From: Actinomycetales bacterium
GTDB taxonomy: Bacteria; Actinomycetota; Actinomycetes; S36-B12; UBA5976
DNA: 51,427 nucleotides
Reading direction: 5' to 3'
Assembly (NCBI GenBank): GCA_018969715.1
Contig: JAGWXT010000012.1
Span: 1 to 51,427, forward strand
The translations under genes were made by a program, and so were the position numbers. The notes below the pieces were generated by a model. That model was given only the letters and a program-made list of their open reading frames with translations. It ran no database searches and was not told where the DNA came from. How positions within the stretch are numbered: position 1 is the first letter of the stretch; every line of letters begins with the position of its first letter. Of this stretch, positions 34,763 through 41,935 are shown one piece after another.

Positions 34763-36418
34763 GTGGGCCGGCTGTCCCGGATCGGCTGGGGATGGTGGTA
34801 CGTCGTGCTCGGCGGGCTGAGCCTCGGCCTGCGGGCGTCCCTGCCGCCGATCCCGCTGTTCGGCTCCCGGCACGATGACGAGCTGCAGGCCACCCTCGCC
34901 GGCGCCCTGTTGCGCGGTGAATGGCTCGGCGAGTGGACCGCCCTCACACTGAGCAAGGGCCCGGGCTACCCGCTATTCCTTGCCGGGATCCACCCCCTCG
35001 GCCTGCCCCCGACAATTGCCCAGCAGGTGATCTACCTCGGGGGAGCGGGCCTACTCGCCGTGGGCCTCGCCCGCTGGGGGGCGCAGCCGTGGCTGGGCCG
35101 AGCGACCTTTGCCGCCCTCGCCCTCAACCCGGCGATGCTCAGCTTCTCGGCCTCCCGGGTCTACCGGGAGGGACTGGTAGCGGCCCTCGGGGTGCTCGCC
35201 GTCGGGCTCGCGGTCATGCTCGCACTGCATCTGCGCACCGCAACCCCCACGCGCCGATGGTGGGCCGGCGCCATCGGCTGGTCGGGCGCCCTCGGCTTGG
35301 TCCTCGGCGTCCTCGCGATCACCCGTGCCGACACGATCTGGCTGGCAGCTGTCTGTGCCGGGATCCTGGCGGTCGGGATGTGCGTTGGCCGTTCCGCCCT
35401 CATGGCCGCAGGGGTCGTGGTCGTTGCCGGTGCCCTGTACGCGATCCCCTCAGCGGTGGTGGCCCAGGCCAATGCCCACGCCTACGGCCTGCGCACCGTG
35501 GATGACTTCAACCGCGGTCCCTTCGCCCAGATGTGGTCAGCGTGGGTGCGAGTGCAGCCGCACAGCCCGGATCGCGCGGACGCGCTCTGGGTCCATCAGC
35601 GGGCCCCCGTCTACGCGGTGTCGCCCGCGGCCGAACGTCTCGCACCGCTGGTGGAGGGCGGCTCGGCCGTGCTGCTGGAGGCGCAGTTCCGCGCGTGGGT
35701 GATCTACGAGGCACCGCTCGGCCAGGTCTCGACCGCCAGCGAGCGGGCCGACTACTTCCGACAGATTGCCGAGGACATCACGCGCGCGTGCGCAGATGGT
35801 CGACTGACGTGCTCGGGAACGCCGGTAGGAGTCGGCATGCCCGTCGTCCAGCGGTTCGCCTGGGCGCAGGTGGCGCGAACGATGGCGGCGACCCTCGCCG
35901 ATGGCCTGCTGCGGATGCGCGTGGCATTCGTCACCGATGAGGTGTCCGCGCGCAGCCCGGAGGCTGCCCGTCGCGGCGTTCCCGGCAGCACCGTCGACAC
36001 CGGGACCGGTGCTGCGTGGTCCGCTGCGGTCCGCGGCCTGCCCTCACCGCCGGGGGTGCTTCCCCGCGTCGACAGCCCGATCCTGATCGGCCAGCAGTTC
36101 CTCGCCCGCGCCTATTCGGTGGTGTGGGTGGTGATGCTGCTTCCGGCGGCCCTCGGGGTGCTGCTCGCCCTCGCTCGCAGCCGGCTTCGCAACCAGCTCG
36201 CCTGGGTGGCGATCAGTTGCTGGGCCGGCGTGGGCGCACATCTGGGCATCCTCGCCATCTTCTCCGTCCACGCCGCCAACAGTCTTGCCGACGGCTACGC
36301 CCACTACCTGCTGGCGACGGCGCCGATCGCACTCACGGCGACGGTGATCGGGGTGGCGCTGCTGGCGGGCGGGCTGCCTCCGCGGGGCGGTCCCGCAACA
36401 GCAGTACCCCCAATGTGA
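34763..36418 (+). CDS. large multi-pass membrane protein, GT-C glycosyltransferase-like
   Basis: 551 residues with about ten hydrophobic helices in two blocks separated by a soluble extracytoplasmic region (residues about 235-440). The first loop has SRHDDELQATLAGALLRGEW, an acidic pair followed by a helix as in GT-C polyprenyl-phosphate-dependent glycosyltransferases (ArnT/PMT type), and SKGPGYPLFLAG also fits. No closer family is recognised. It begins 2 bp after the DrrB-like gene. The 3' end overlaps the convergent membrane-protein gene by 86 bp. Confidence 0.72.
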   Translation: MGRLSRIGWGWWYVVLGGLSLGLRASLPPIPLFGSRHDDELQATLAGALLRGEWLGEWTALTLSKGPGYPLFLAGIHPLGLPPTIAQQVIYLGGAGLLAVGLARWGAQPWLGRATFAALALNPAMLSFSASRVYREGLVAALGVLAVGLAVMLALHLRTATPTRRWWAGAIGWSGALGLVLGVLAITRADTIWLAAVCAGILAVGMCVGRSALMAAGVVVVAGALYAIPSAVVAQANAHAYGLRTVDDFNRGPFAQMWSAWVRVQPHSPDRADALWVHQRAPVYAVSPAAERLAPLVEGGSAVLLEAQFRAWVIYEAPLGQVSTASERADYFRQIAEDITRACADGRLTCSGTPVGVGMPVVQRFAWAQVARTMAATLADGLLRMRVAFVTDEVSARSPEAARRGVPGSTVDTGTGAAWSAAVRGLPSPPGVLPRVDSPILIGQQFLARAYSVVWVVMLLPAALGVLLALARSRLRNQLAWVAISCWAGVGAHLGILAIFSVHAANSLADGYAHYLLATAPIALTATVIGVALLAGGLPPRGGPATAVPPM

Positions 36419-37229
36419 GCAGCCCCAGTCCGATGACGAGGCCGCCGATGATGAGCGCAACACCGGCTGCGTAGAGCAGCAGCGCGTCGATCGCCCCGAG
36501 CAGGCAGGCCAGTACGCCGCCGGCGAGCAGGGGCCAGGCGCGGACCCGGCTGTGCCACACCAGCAGACCGATGCCGATCAGCAGCAGCAGAGCGGGGATG
36601 AGCCAGTCTGGCCACTGCTGGAAGCGCATCACCTGCACCCCGATGATGAGGAGGGCGACACCGATGGCGCGTGCGAGCTGGGGCGTCCGGAGCGCGGGTG
36701 CGCGCACCAGCCAGCCAAGGCCGAGGACGCACAGCAGTGGTCCGGCCGCGCCCAGGGGCTGCGCGGTCGGAAGCAGGCTGCCGACGAGCCCATCGAGGGT
36801 GACCGCGAGCAGTGCTCCCGCCCCGGCGATCAGCAGGACGCCCACCGCCGACGGGCTGCGCCGGTAGCCCAGCCACGCCAGTGCGGTGATCGCAGCGACT
36901 GCGCAACAAGCAGTGATCCATTCCGCACGGCCGGATGGGATCTGCGCCTCGATGGTGAGCTCCCGCACCGTGATGCCCACAGCGCCGCCGATGCACACGG
37001 CTGCGGCGGCCAGCAGGGTTGAGGCGAGACGACGGGTGTATGCGGTTTTGCGGGCGCCGATCTGCCAGCCCACGAGCAGCAGGGCGGCTCCGGCGACTCC
37101 GACAACCGTCGGCCGGCCGACGATGCCCAACCCCTCCCAGGCGCGGCTGACCAGCAGGATGACGGTCGCAACGACGATGACGCCGCCGACGTAGGCCAGC
37201 GCCTCCGCCGCCGGGCGCGGGGCTCTCAT
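36333..37229 (-). CDS. multi-pass membrane protein, DUF2157-like
   Basis: 298 residues, of which nearly all lie in about ten short hydrophobic helices with few loops, followed by a Pro/Ala-rich C-terminal tail. The repeat-like Gly/Leu/Val composition and Trp-Gln-Ile-Gly pattern resemble DUF2157 proteins, but this is only a weak match. The ATG overlaps the greA stop as ATGA, so it is translated after greA. The tail is coded opposite the end of the previous gene over 86 bp. Confidence 0.7.
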   Translation of the reverse strand: MRAPRPAAEALAYVGGVIVVATVILLVSRAWEGLGIVGRPTVVGVAGAALLLVGWQIGARKTAYTRRLASTLLAAAAVCIGGAVGITVRELTIEAQIPSGRAEWITACCAVAAITALAWLGYRRSPSAVGVLLIAGAGALLAVTLDGLVGSLLPTAQPLGAAGPLLCVLGLGWLVRAPALRTPQLARAIGVALLIIGVQVMRFQQWPDWLIPALLLLIGIGLLVWHSRVRAWPLLAGGVLACLLGAIDALLLYAAGVALIIGGLVIGLGLLTLGVLLLRDRPAEAARPPAAPPRSPSP

Positions 37230-37714
37230 CCCGCGAGGGGTTCGGCGCTGACCACGGTGACGTTCAACTGCCGGCCATTGGGGAGGGTGAAGGCCACGCG
37301 TGCCCCTACCGCAGCTCCAAGGACGGCGGCACCGAGGGGGGAGCTCGGGGAGTAGACATCGATTTCAGCGTGGGGTGCCTGCTCCCGAGAGGCGAGCAGG
37401 AAGCGCTCCTCGTCACCGTCGGGAAATCGGACCGTGACCACCTGGCCCACACCGACAGTGCCGTCGCCGGCGGCGGGAACCCCCACCACCGCGGCGGCAA
37501 GCATCGCGGTCAGCACTCGGATGCGCGCCTCATTCTTCCCCTGCTCCTCACGCGCGGCGTGGTAGCCACCGTTCTCTCGCAGGTCGCCCTCCTCCCGGGC
37601 GGCGGCGATCCGCAGTCGGATCTCCTCCCGCTGGGGGCCGCTGCGCTGGGTGAGCTCCTGTTGGAGGCGATCGAAGGCCTCCTGGGTGAGGAAGGTTGGA
37701 GCGCTCTCGCTCAT
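37226..37714 (-). CDS. greA: transcription elongation factor GreA
   Basis: Stimulates transcript cleavage in backtracked RNA polymerase. The 162 residues have the N-terminal coiled coil (FLTQEAFDRLQQEL, RLRIAAAREEGDLRENGGYHAAREEQG) with the acidic pair at the tip (Glu-Glu-Gly-Asp-Leu) and the C-terminal FKBP-like domain (YSPSSPLGAAVLGAAVGARV). ATG 37714 is preceded by GAGGGGG at a suitable distance. The greA-DUF4307-mca order is the same as in mycobacteria. Confidence 0.96.
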   Translation of the reverse strand: MSESAPTFLTQEAFDRLQQELTQRSGPQREEIRLRIAAAREEGDLRENGGYHAAREEQGKNEARIRVLTAMLAAAVVGVPAAGDGTVGVGQVVTVRFPDGDEERFLLASREQAPHAEIDVYSPSSPLGAAVLGAAVGARVAFTLPNGRQLNVTVVSAEPLAG

Positions 37715-37873
37715 GATCGTGCCCCCTCGTCTCCTGCGTGTCAGAACTGCCGCGGATCCGGGCTTCGGCGAAGCCGGCAGTTGGCGAACCTGAGCGTCGG
37801 CAATCATGGGCATCAGGCCCGCGGGAATGACGAGGCTGGCTGGATACGCCGATCGGCGAAGGGTACCGCCTCG

Positions 37874-38338
37874 TCATGACAGCGGCCCGGGCACGGTAGC
37901 CGGCGGCGGCTGTGATGGCGGCACGACGCCGGGTGCGAACTGGGGCCCGATGACGGCATCCTCGGCGAGCCGTTGGCCGATCCGGCAGCCGAGGACCTCC
38001 ACGACAAACGCGGGCTCCGTCGTCGCCAGCTGGAAGGTCTCCTGCGTGACCGGTGTCGAAACTGGGGGCAGTGGCAGGACGGCGTAGCCGACGTCGATGA
38101 AGTTCTCATCCTTTGCGCGCAGGACGCAGACCGCTGGCTGGCCGGGTGGCCGGCGAATGCGGAACACGACCGTCGCGGTGTTCCCGGTCACCTCCCAGGT
38201 CAGCAGGGTGGCGTCGGCGCGCGGGCCCAGTGCCCGCCGCGCGCCCGCGGTCAGCAGGATCGCGACACCCGCGGCGATCAGCACGCCGATGACGATCAGC
38301 GGCCACAACGGTCGACCGGCCGCTGGGGTGGGGGTCAT
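37874..38338 (-). CDS. DUF4307 family membrane-anchored protein
   Basis: 154 residues: short N-terminus, one transmembrane helix (LWPLIVIGVLIAAGVAILL), then an extracytoplasmic beta-domain with TWEVTGNTATVVFRIRRPPG and VCVLRAKDENFIDVG, which match DUF4307, and a Pro-rich tail. Function unknown, but it is regularly encoded between greA and mca in actinobacteria. ATG 38338 places the helix near the N-terminus; an in-frame ATG at 38374 would add twelve residues and abut the mca gene. Confidence 0.85.
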   Translation of the reverse strand: MTPTPAAGRPLWPLIVIGVLIAAGVAILLTAGARRALGPRADATLLTWEVTGNTATVVFRIRRPPGQPAVCVLRAKDENFIDVGYAVLPLPPVSTPVTQETFQLATTEPAFVVEVLGCRIGQRLAEDAVIGPQFAPGVVPPSQPPPATVPGPLS

Positions 38339-38404
38339 CTGCGAGTTGTGCCAAGCGGATGGGGTGGGGTCCACATGGCCTCAGTGTGCCCGGAGAATGT
38401 GGGC

Positions 38405-39271
38405 GTGCCGACCCCCCGCCGCCTGCTCGCCGTCCATGCCCATCCCGATGATGAGGCGAGCAAGGGTGCGGCCACCACCGCCCGCTATGCCGCCGCCGGT
38501 GTCGAGGTCCTCGTCGTCACCTGCACCGGTGGTGAGCGCGGGGACGTGCTCAATCCCGCGCTCGACCGGCCGGAGATCACCGCATCCCTGCCCAGCGTGC
38601 GCCGGGCGGAGATGGCTGAGGCCGCGTCGATCCTCGGGGTCCGCCACGCCTGGCTGGGCTTCATCGATTCCGGATGGAGTGATGCGACACCTGCGGCACC
38701 GCCCCCCGCCGGGTCATTTGCGGATGTGCCGATGGAGGAGCCGGCGCTGTCTCTGCTGCGTATCGTGCGCGCCTTCCGACCCCATGTCCTCACGACCTAC
38801 GACGAGAACGGCGGTTACCCGCACCCCGACCACCTGCGCACCCATGAGATCTCGCGCTACGTCTGGGAGCACGCGGGCGACCGGTCACGTCACCCGGCAG
38901 CCGGCCCCGCGTGGACCCCGCTGAAGCTGTACTACCACCACTCCTTCCACCGCGAGCGCCTGATGGCGCTCCACGAGGCGGTGATCGCCACCGGCCAGCC
39001 CAGTCCCTATGCGGAGTGGTTGGCTGACCGCGCGGATGACAGCCACCGGGTAACCACGCGGGTGCGTTGTGCGGAGTACTTCCCGGTCCGGGAGCGGGCC
39101 CTGCTGGCACATGCCACCCAGGTTCCCCCAACGAGTGCGTGGTTCACCGTGCCCGCCCATGTGCAGGCGGAGATCTGGCCGACGGAGGACTACGAACTCG
39201 CGGCCACCCGGGTGCCGGTGTCACTGCCGGAGGACGATCTCTTCGCCGGAGTGCCCGACGACATCGCCTGA
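38405..39271 (+). CDS. mca: mycothiol S-conjugate amidase Mca
   Basis: Cleaves mycothiol conjugates of toxins into mercapturic acids and GlcN-Ins; a marker for mycothiol-using actinobacteria. The 288 residues, the same as in M. tuberculosis, include the zinc motif HAHPDDE (His13, Asp15, Asp16), TCTGGERGDVLNP, and YPHPDHLRTHE with the third zinc His. GTG 38405 is chosen from length and a GAGAAT box 6 nt upstream; ATG 38375 and GTG 38399 are in frame too. Divergent from DUF4307. Confidence 0.95.
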   Translation: MPTPRRLLAVHAHPDDEASKGAATTARYAAAGVEVLVVTCTGGERGDVLNPALDRPEITASLPSVRRAEMAEAASILGVRHAWLGFIDSGWSDATPAAPPPAGSFADVPMEEPALSLLRIVRAFRPHVLTTYDENGGYPHPDHLRTHEISRYVWEHAGDRSRHPAAGPAWTPLKLYYHHSFHRERLMALHEAVIATGQPSPYAEWLADRADDSHRVTTRVRCAEYFPVRERALLAHATQVPPTSAWFTVPAHVQAEIWPTEDYELAATRVPVSLPEDDLFAGVPDDIA

Positions 39272-39299
39272 CGCCCAGCGGTGGGGCTGCCACGGGCCG

Positions 39300-39350
39300 G
39301 TGAGTGTTCCTCCTCCGTAAGCGAGGTGAATGTTCCTCCCCGTGCGCGAG
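39300..39350 (+). repeat. imperfect tandem repeat of about 25 bp after mca
   Basis: GTGAGTGTTCCTCC... (39300-39325) is followed directly by GTGAATGTTCCTCC... (39326-39350). The copies differ at a few positions and by one base. They lie in the leader before the small membrane protein, ending 8 bp before its TACGGT box. Confidence 0.7.
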
Positions 39351-39369
39351 GAGGGCGTACGGTGCGGGT

Positions 39370-39609
39370 GTGAGCACAGGTGACCCCGCCGGTATTGGCC
39401 CGGGCCAGATCGGACTGATCCTGCTGCTGGTGCTCGCGGCGGCGGTTGCCGTCATCGGGTTCGCCCTGACGCGCAGCCTCCGCGCAGCCCAGCAGCGTGT
39501 TGAACACCTGCCCACGGGGGAGTCGGCCCCACCGGGTCGGGGCGGGGTGTCGGGTCGCGATGGCGCTCCGGCGGGGGAGGCTCCCTCATCGCCGGCACCC
39601 CCGACCTGA
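39370..39609 (+). CDS. small single-pass membrane protein (Rv1083-like)
   Basis: 79 residues: an extracytoplasmic or cytoplasmic Gly/Pro-rich head, one transmembrane helix (IGLILLLVLAAAVAVIGFAL), a basic stop, and a Pro/Gly/Ser-rich hydrophilic tail. A protein of this type follows mca in mycobacteria, so synteny supports it. GTG 39370 has TACGGT 6 nt upstream (39358-39363), consistent with leaderless expression. Function unknown. Confidence 0.75.
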   Translation: MSTGDPAGIGPGQIGLILLLVLAAAVAVIGFALTRSLRAAQQRVEHLPTGESAPPGRGGVSGRDGAPAGEAPSSPAPPT

Positions 39610-39617
39610 GCGCTGGG

Positions 39618-40799
39618 GTGGGCGACGAGTTCCCCCCACTGTCGTGGCGCGCCCGCCTCGAACGCGAGGTGAGCCGGCGGCAGTGGCCGGCGGCCGCGGG
39701 CGCCGGTGTGCTCATGGCCGCGGCATATCGCCGCGGCCGTCCCCGTTCACCCCTGCCGGAGACGGCGCGACGGGCACTGGAGGCCGTCCTGCCGGTTGAT
39801 CCGCTGTGCGAAGGGGACCCCTCCCCGCTGGATGTGCTCATCCTCATCGGTCCGCGTGACCGCGACCTGGCGGGGATCGTCGCGGCCGCGGCAGTTGCCG
39901 CCGTTGGACCGGCGCTGTCCCGGCTGCGCATTCTCACACCGCAGCGGTACCTCGATGAGGTGGCCGAGCGGGTGGCATCGGTGGTGTCGGCAGCTGGGTG
40001 TTCGACAGTTGGGTATGCCGGGGGTGGCTATGCCGCGCGTGGGCATGCCGCGGGTGGGCACGAGGTGATCAGCGATGAGGCGAGTCCAGCCGAGCCGCTG
40101 CTGGGCCTCGTCGACGCCGCGGGGAGCGTCGATGACCACGGACCCCACCGGGCGGTCACGCCGCTGCCACCGCAACGGCGCGGCTGGGTCCGTCAGCAAG
40201 TGCTCAAGATCGGTGCCGTCGCCCTCGCCCCCGATCCCACGCCAACCCTCGTGGTCGACGCGGACACCATCCTGCTGCGGCCCCGCACCTGGCTGGTCGG
40301 GACCCGCCAACTGCTGAGCATCAGCCATGAGTTCACCTGCGAGTACGCGCGGCACGCCGAGCGCGTCCTCGGCCGACGGGCGGAGCACCCGTACTCGTTC
40401 GTGACCCATCACCAACTGTGGCAGCCGGATCTGCTGCTGGGGATGCTGGCGGCAGGAGTGTCACCGTTGCCGGCACTGAACGACCTGCGCGGGCGAAGGC
40501 AGGTGGTCATGGCGGGGGTGCGGGCATGGCTGACGGCGGCCGACTGGGGATCCGGTGGCTCAGCGGTATCGGAGTACCACTCCTACGGGGCCTGGGCCGC
40601 AGCCGATCCCTCGCGGATTGCCCTCGCCGGGTGGCGCAATCTGGCCGTGCCACGCTCGTCGGTGGCGGACATCCTCGGGGATCACCGGAACGCTGCGGCC
40701 CGCCGGCCCGCCGACGGCACGCTGTCCGCAGCCTTGAGCCGGTTGCGTGAGCGCTTTCCCGATGCGGCCTCAATCAGCTGCCACCACTACCTGGGCTGA
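39618..40799 (+). CDS. DUF6492-type putative glycosyltransferase
   Basis: 393 residues. The middle part, VLKIGAVALAPDPTPTLVVDADTILLRPRTWL, has the DxD-like Asp-Ala-Asp after a hydrophobic strand, typical of nucleotide-sugar glycosyltransferases and of DUF6492; SHEFTCEYARH, YSFVTHHQLW and VSEYHSYGAWA complete the match. The donor and acceptor are unknown. About residues 130-150 carry an in-frame 15-bp repeat (GYAGG, GYAAR, GHAAG) that interrupts the conserved part. GTG start at 39618, 8 bp after the previous gene. Confidence 0.75.
   Translation: MGDEFPPLSWRARLEREVSRRQWPAAAGAGVLMAAAYRRGRPRSPLPETARRALEAVLPVDPLCEGDPSPLDVLILIGPRDRDLAGIVAAAAVAAVGPALSRLRILTPQRYLDEVAERVASVVSAAGCSTVGYAGGGYAARGHAAGGHEVISDEASPAEPLLGLVDAAGSVDDHGPHRAVTPLPPQRRGWVRQQVLKIGAVALAPDPTPTLVVDADTILLRPRTWLVGTRQLLSISHEFTCEYARHAERVLGRRAEHPYSFVTHHQLWQPDLLLGMLAAGVSPLPALNDLRGRRQVVMAGVRAWLTAADWGSGGSAVSEYHSYGAWAAADPSRIALAGWRNLAVPRSSVADILGDHRNAAARRPADGTLSAALSRLRERFPDAASISCHHYLG
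40011..40061 (+). repeat. 15-bp in-frame tandem repeat inside the DUF6492 gene
   Basis: Three full and one partial unit of GGGTATGCCGCGGGT, coding for five-residue repeats Gly-Tyr/His-Ala-Gly/Ala-Gly/Arg. It lies in what should be a loop between the first strand region and the DxD domain. Confidence 0.8.
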
Positions 40800-40809
40800 C
40801 GGCAGTCGA

Positions 40810-40983
40810 CTACCCGGGCTGGTCGTCTCCCGCCGGCGGTTCCAGCCGGGTGGTTCCCATCACCGCATCGAGTTCGGCCTGTCGCTCGGCCTCCGCCGCC
40901 GCAGCCAGGTGCTCCTCGCGGGCGCGGATCGCGGCGAGGATCGGCGACTGGGGTGGTTCATTCGACGTCGCGTGCGTCGGCAT
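40810..40983 (-). CDS. short helical protein, tentative
   Basis: 57 residues, MPTHATSNEPPQ followed by a charged helix rich in Ala, Glu and Arg, ending in a Pro/Gly tail. No family recognised. Support: GAGACT lies 6 nt upstream of the ATG, third-position G/C bias is like neighbouring genes, and it fills the gap between two genes without overlap. Against it: no homologue can be named and the composition is simple. Confidence 0.4.
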   Translation of the reverse strand: MPTHATSNEPPQSPILAAIRAREEHLAAAAEAERQAELDAVMGTTRLEPPAGDDQPG

Positions 40984-41056
40984 GGCGGGAGTCTCGCATG
41001 CCGCTGCCGTGCTCGCACTGCGGGGACCGGTGGGATGCGGTGGCAGACTGCCCGCA

Positions 41057-41866
41057 ATGTGGAGTGTGACGACGGTCAACGTCAACGGCATCCGCGCCGC
41101 CCATCGACGTGGCGGCCTCACCTGGCTTGCCGAGCACCCCACGACGGTGCTGTGCCTGCAGGAGGTGCGGGCAACGCACGAGCAGGTCCATGCCACGCTT
41201 GCGGACTCGCCACTGGCGCACTGGCAGGTTGCGCACGTCCCGGCTCCCGAGCTCGGACGGGCGGGGGTGGCGATCCTGACCGAGCAGCCTCCCTTGGCGG
41301 CCCGCACATCCGTCCGGCAGCCGCTCATCGACGGTCAGGGGCGGTGGGTGGAGGTTGATGTCGACAGCCCCTTCGGGGTGGTGACGGTGGTCTCGGTGTA
41401 CGTCCACAGTGGGGAGGCCGAGACTCCACGACAGGAGGAGAAGTACCGGTTCCTCGCCGGCATGGATGCCCGTCTGCGCACCCTTCACCGACGGGCCCAG
41501 CGCACAGGGGGGCATGTCGTGGTGTGCGGGGACCTCAACATCGCCCATCGGGAGGTTGACCTGAAGAACTGGCGGGCCAATCGCGCCAGTGCCGGGTTCC
41601 TCCCACAGGAGCGGGCCTGGCTTGACACGTGGTTCGAGCGCTCATGGGTGGATCTCGGGCGACGCCTGGGTGGGCCGGGCCCGGGGCCCTACACCTGGTG
41701 GTCGTGGCGGGGTCGCGGCTTCGACACCGACGGCGGCTGGCGGATCGACTACGTGCTCGCCACACCCGGCCTCGCAGCCCACGCCCAGCGCATCGAGATC
41801 GGACGCGCCGCCAGCTACGCCGAACGGTGGAGCGACCACGCGGCGGTCACCGCGTACTTCGCCTGA
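41057..41866 (+). CDS. xth: exodeoxyribonuclease III family (Xth)
   Basis: AP endonuclease and 3'-5' exonuclease of base-excision repair. The 269 residues have TTVNVNGIRAA, LQEVRA with the metal-binding Glu, VSVYVHSG, GDLNIAHREVDLKNW, FLPQERAWLD, WRIDYVLATP and the catalytic WSDHAAV. ATG 41057 fits the start of the family, with CAGACT 7 nt upstream. It stands alone. Confidence 0.94.
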   Translation: MWSVTTVNVNGIRAAHRRGGLTWLAEHPTTVLCLQEVRATHEQVHATLADSPLAHWQVAHVPAPELGRAGVAILTEQPPLAARTSVRQPLIDGQGRWVEVDVDSPFGVVTVVSVYVHSGEAETPRQEEKYRFLAGMDARLRTLHRRAQRTGGHVVVCGDLNIAHREVDLKNWRANRASAGFLPQERAWLDTWFERSWVDLGRRLGGPGPGPYTWWSWRGRGFDTDGGWRIDYVLATPGLAAHAQRIEIGRAASYAERWSDHAAVTAYFA

Positions 41867-41886
41867 TCGCCCCGATCCGGACCCGG

Positions 41887-41935
41887 TAGCGTCGCGGCCA
41901 TGGTGAGCCTCGACGCTGGTAGGCCGGGCGCATGA
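41887..41935 (+). promoter_or_regulatory. leaderless promoter and 11-codon upstream reading frame
   Basis: TAGCGT (41887-41892) is 7 nt from an ATG at 41900. That ATG opens an 11-codon frame (MVSLDAGRPGA) ending in TGA at 41933-41935, overlapping the hydrolase ATG (41932) by ATGA. The box is at the leaderless distance for the short frame, and the downstream gene would be translated by coupling. Confidence 0.5.
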
